From positions 1 through 9,333 of the forward strand of contig JAEUSA010000412.1 in the NCBI GenBank assembly GCA_016788945.1: a stretch of 9,333 bases of DNA, written 5' to 3'. Positions within the stretch are counted from its first letter, which is position 1; each line of letters begins with the position of its first letter. This DNA is from Leptospiraceae bacterium. Its GTDB lineage: Bacteria > Spirochaetota > Leptospiria > Turneriellales > Turneriellaceae. This document shows positions 7,337-9,333 of this stretch, piece by piece. The translations under genes were made by a program, and so were the position numbers. The notes beneath the pieces were generated by a model, which made no database searches, was not told the DNA's origin, and worked only from the letters and a program-made list of their open reading frames with translations.

Positions 7337-9333
7337 GAACCGGACGCTGTTGTGTCAGAGATAGAATACTCTCTCGCAACGGTCGCTCTGACAGCAGTTC
7401 TTCAAGGCTTAGCGGCATGCGGTAAGTCCAGTTGAAATCGGTAACTGTCCCCGGAACATTGATGCGTTCATCGGCCGCTTTGCCGTGCAGTTTATCCTCG
7501 AGAGCGAGAAGATCTTGCAGCGGAATCATCACAATCATCGAAGGAGAGCGGTAAAGACGCGACAGAAATTCATTGATCTGCACGACACTAACTGCGCCGT
7601 TGCTCACGACGACGCCGGTAATTTTCCCGTCTTCTGTGGCGAGCCATTCACGCAGGTTAGAAGAGTCATGCACCGAACTCGTTGCCAATGACAGAAACGG
7701 ATAACCCTGCGGGTCTTTCGGTATGTTGTTCTCCGCCTCCCAGCGATAGACTTTGAGTGAGAGGATTCCTAATTCGGCCAGTGCCGGCCTCACATAATCG
7801 GGCACAACACCGAGGTCTTCGGCGCATGGCAGCATATTGCTGGTCTCGCGTAATACAGAAAGAATTTTCTTGCCCTGCGCAAGCTGCTCAGCGGCGTCTG
7901 CGGGCAAATAGTAACCGTCGCGGCCCGAATGTTTTCCTTCGGGTATGCACCACAACCGGAAAAAGCCTAACACATGATCGATCCGATAGGCTGAAAAATA
8001 GCGATCGAGCCGGCGAATCCTCTCACGCCACCACGCGAAATCTTCGGCAAAATGTTCAGACCAATTATAGACGGGAAATCCCCAGTTCTGCCCTTCGGGC
8101 GAAAACATATCGGGCGGAGCACCGGCACGCAGTTTGTGGTTAAACAGCTGCGGATAAAGCCACACATCTGCACTGTCGCGTTCGAGCATGATCGGCATAT
8201 CACCTTTGATGTACACACCGCGCTCGTCGGCATAGGCACGTACTTCTCGTAGTTGGTTATCAAGTACATACTGCAGCCAAATATAAAAACCGGTGTCTGA
8301 AGGGTGTTTTTGCAGATAATTTTCGATCTGTTCGCGGCTGTACGGCTCCTGATGCTCCGGCGGCCAAGCAAACCACGGCGCCGCGTCAAACTGGTCTTTG
8401 AGGCAGCGATAGACCGCGTACTGCCTGACCCATTGTTCTGCGGCAAAATCTTGAGGCACCGCCGGTGCCTCATGCAGATAGACCTCGCGCAACAGCTTCA
8501 GTTTGAAATTGACGACTTCATCGAAATGCACGCGCGCGTTGCCGGCGTGTTTTTTGGCGAAAGCCTGCACGCGCTTGGCGAGTGCCTTGTTGAGCTGCAG
8601 ATCGTTCAGGCATATGTATACCGGATGCAGGGCCATTGCACTCAACGCTGAATAGGGACTGCTGTTATTGCCAGTGTCGTTGACCGGCAGAATGTTGATC
8701 ATCTGCTGCCGTGTCGCCACGCACCAATCGATCAGCAGGCGCAAATCGGCGAATTCGCCGATGCCGCAGCTATTGGCCGATTTGAGCGCAGAAACAGGCA
8801 CCGCAACACCGGAGTAGTAGCGGTCGGCCAACGGATAATGCGTAACGGGTTTTGCCTGCGCCGCATCGTAAGCATGAAAGCCACCAAAAACGACTGACGC
8901 ATAAGGTGCTAAGTCGATGATACAGCCATCTGCGCGAACCTTACTGCGCGAAGTCTGGTATTCAGTCATGGTCAAAAGATCACGCCAGGCAAACTCAGCC
9001 CCCTCGGGCGAAAACAGCGCCGAGAACTCGTCGGCCGCAATCACCACCCGCGTTGCATGCGGCGAATTATTAAACATCACCAGCATACGTTCGCTGCGCC
9101 CGGTTGCGAAGGCGATGCAGTTATCGCTCTTTTCTGCTTTGACAAAAGTCAACGCAAGGGGGTCGGCAAACTCCGCGCGGCGCTTAAAGAGCGGCGTGAT
9201 CTGCGCGCGAAACCGGTCGGCGAGGTCCGAGCGGATAGTTTCGTTCAGGTACGGCTTTTCTTGATCCATGCCGTATTTCTCGCGGTATCCCTCAAGCTGA
9301 CCCGGTGCAATGAGCGGCAAACCAGGTAATGTC
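7314..9333 (-). CDS. malQ: GH13 amylase-like/GH77 4-alpha-glucanotransferase fusion, N-terminus outside the window
   Basis: This minus-strand gene runs off the right edge. The frame stays open past the in-frame TTG at 9320, which is therefore unlikely to be the start. The first ~155 visible residues are not MalQ: LPGLPLIAPGQLEGYREKYG and the following beta-rich stretch match the end of the barrel and C-terminal domain of a GH13 amylase-like enzyme. From about 8820 leftward comes a complete ~500-aa GH77 domain, which moves glucan segments between malto-oligosaccharides (EC 2.4.1.25). It has SGVAVPVSALKSANSCGIGE, LPVNDT, SPYSALSAMALHP, GDMPIMLERDSADVW and QNWGFPVYNW. The nucleophile Asp is in YRIDHVLGFF (7977-7979), the acid/base Glu in AEDLGVVP (7818-7820) and the third Asp in SSVHDSSNL (7665-7667), with spacings close to Thermus amylomaltase. 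The GQNWGFPVYNW style resembles the DPE2-like branch. The stop TGA (7314-7316) lies inside glgX. GH77 is certain; the GH13 fusion is well supported, but whether the GH13 part is catalytically complete cannot be seen. Confidence 0.9.
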   Translation of the reverse strand, partial: TLPGLPLIAPGQLEGYREKYGMDQEKPYLNETIRSDLADRFRAQITPLFKRRAEFADPLALTFVKAEKSDNCIAFATGRSERMLVMFNNSPHATRVVIAADEFSALFSPEGAEFAWRDLLTMTEYQTSRSKVRADGCIIDLAPYASVVFGGFHAYDAAQAKPVTHYPLADRYYSGVAVPVSALKSANSCGIGEFADLRLLIDWCVATRQQMINILPVNDTGNNSSPYSALSAMALHPVYICLNDLQLNKALAKRVQAFAKKHAGNARVHFDEVVNFKLKLLREVYLHEAPAVPQDFAAEQWVRQYAVYRCLKDQFDAAPWFAWPPEHQEPYSREQIENYLQKHPSDTGFYIWLQYVLDNQLREVRAYADERGVYIKGDMPIMLERDSADVWLYPQLFNHKLRAGAPPDMFSPEGQNWGFPVYNWSEHFAEDFAWWRERIRRLDRYFSAYRIDHVLGFFRLWCIPEGKHSGRDGYYLPADAAEQLAQGKKILSVLRETSNMLPCAEDLGVVPDYVRPALAELGILSLKVYRWEAENNIPKDPQGYPFLSLATSSVHDSSNLREWLATEDGKITGVVVSNGAVSVVQINEFLSRLYRSPSMIVMIPLQDLLALEDKLHGKAADERINVPGTVTDFNWTYRMPLSLEELLSERPLRESILSLTQQRPVLNPRSPA
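7347..7397 (+). terminator. Hairpin just after glgX, possible transcript 3' end or stabilising structure
   Basis: TGTCAGAG (7353-7360) and CTCTGACA (7386-7393) are perfect 8-bp inverted arms. An alternative pairing of 7347-7360 with 7386-7397 gives about 12 pairs with one G-U and a 2-nt bulge. The loop is ~25 nt. It starts ~10 bp after the glgX stop, so it could end or protect the operon mRNA, yet it lies inside the last codons of the convergent malQ gene. No T-run follows (TTCTTC only), so a classical intrinsic terminator is not supported. Confidence 0.3.

Noticed and set aside
9318..9320. TTG at 9320 as the true start of the malQ gene
   Set aside because: The frame continues upstream (TLPG) and the residues on both sides form one GH13 motif, so the gene extends beyond the window.

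Overview
The window carries a glucan-handling gene cluster from what looks like a Gram-negative (diderm) bacterium with mid-range GC. The diderm assignment rests on a complete outer-membrane porin gene. Taxonomy cannot be settled by eye. The mix of a divergent GlgA, a small ribbon-helix-helix (RHH) type protein and GH13/GH77 enzymes is compatible with a spirochaete of the Leptospirales (Turneriella or Leptonema type), but that is only an impression.

Layout, left to right. (1) 1-1067 (+) is the 3' end of a cysteine-containing isoamylase-type GH13 debranching enzyme, probably exported. (2) 1068-1147 is a short AT-rich gap with a 13-bp palindrome. (3) 1148-1573 (+) is a small basic protein with an RHH-like segment. 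(4) 1585-3948 (+) is a 787-aa outer-membrane protein: a maltoporin (LamB)-like barrel followed, past the usual LamB end, by about 218 extra residues that look like a second small barrel. (5) 3945-5534 (+) is a GT5 glycogen synthase (GlgA) with an altered N-terminal nucleotide-sugar motif. (6) 5531-7336 (+) is a complete GlgX/TreX-type GH13 debranching enzyme. (7) 7314-9333 (-) is a convergent, 5'-truncated gene in which the tail of a GH13 amylase-like enzyme is fused to a full GH77 4-alpha-glucanotransferase (MalQ). Coding density is very high: the only gaps are 80 and 11 bp, porin/glgA and glgA/glgX overlap by 4 bp each (ATGA, GTGA), and glgX and malQ overlap tail to tail by 23 bp.

Inferred pathway. 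The exported isoamylase cuts alpha-1,6 branches outside the cytoplasm. The LamB-like porin admits the resulting linear malto-oligosaccharides. GlgA, GlgX and the GH13-GH77 fusion then build, debranch and reshuffle alpha-1,4-glucan inside the cell. The RHH-like gene plus porin-glgA-glgX could form one operon. Most notable are the double-barrel porin, the Lys-to-Gln change in the GlgA KxGGL motif, the GH13-GH77 fusion, and the translational coupling of an outer-membrane porin to glycogen enzymes.
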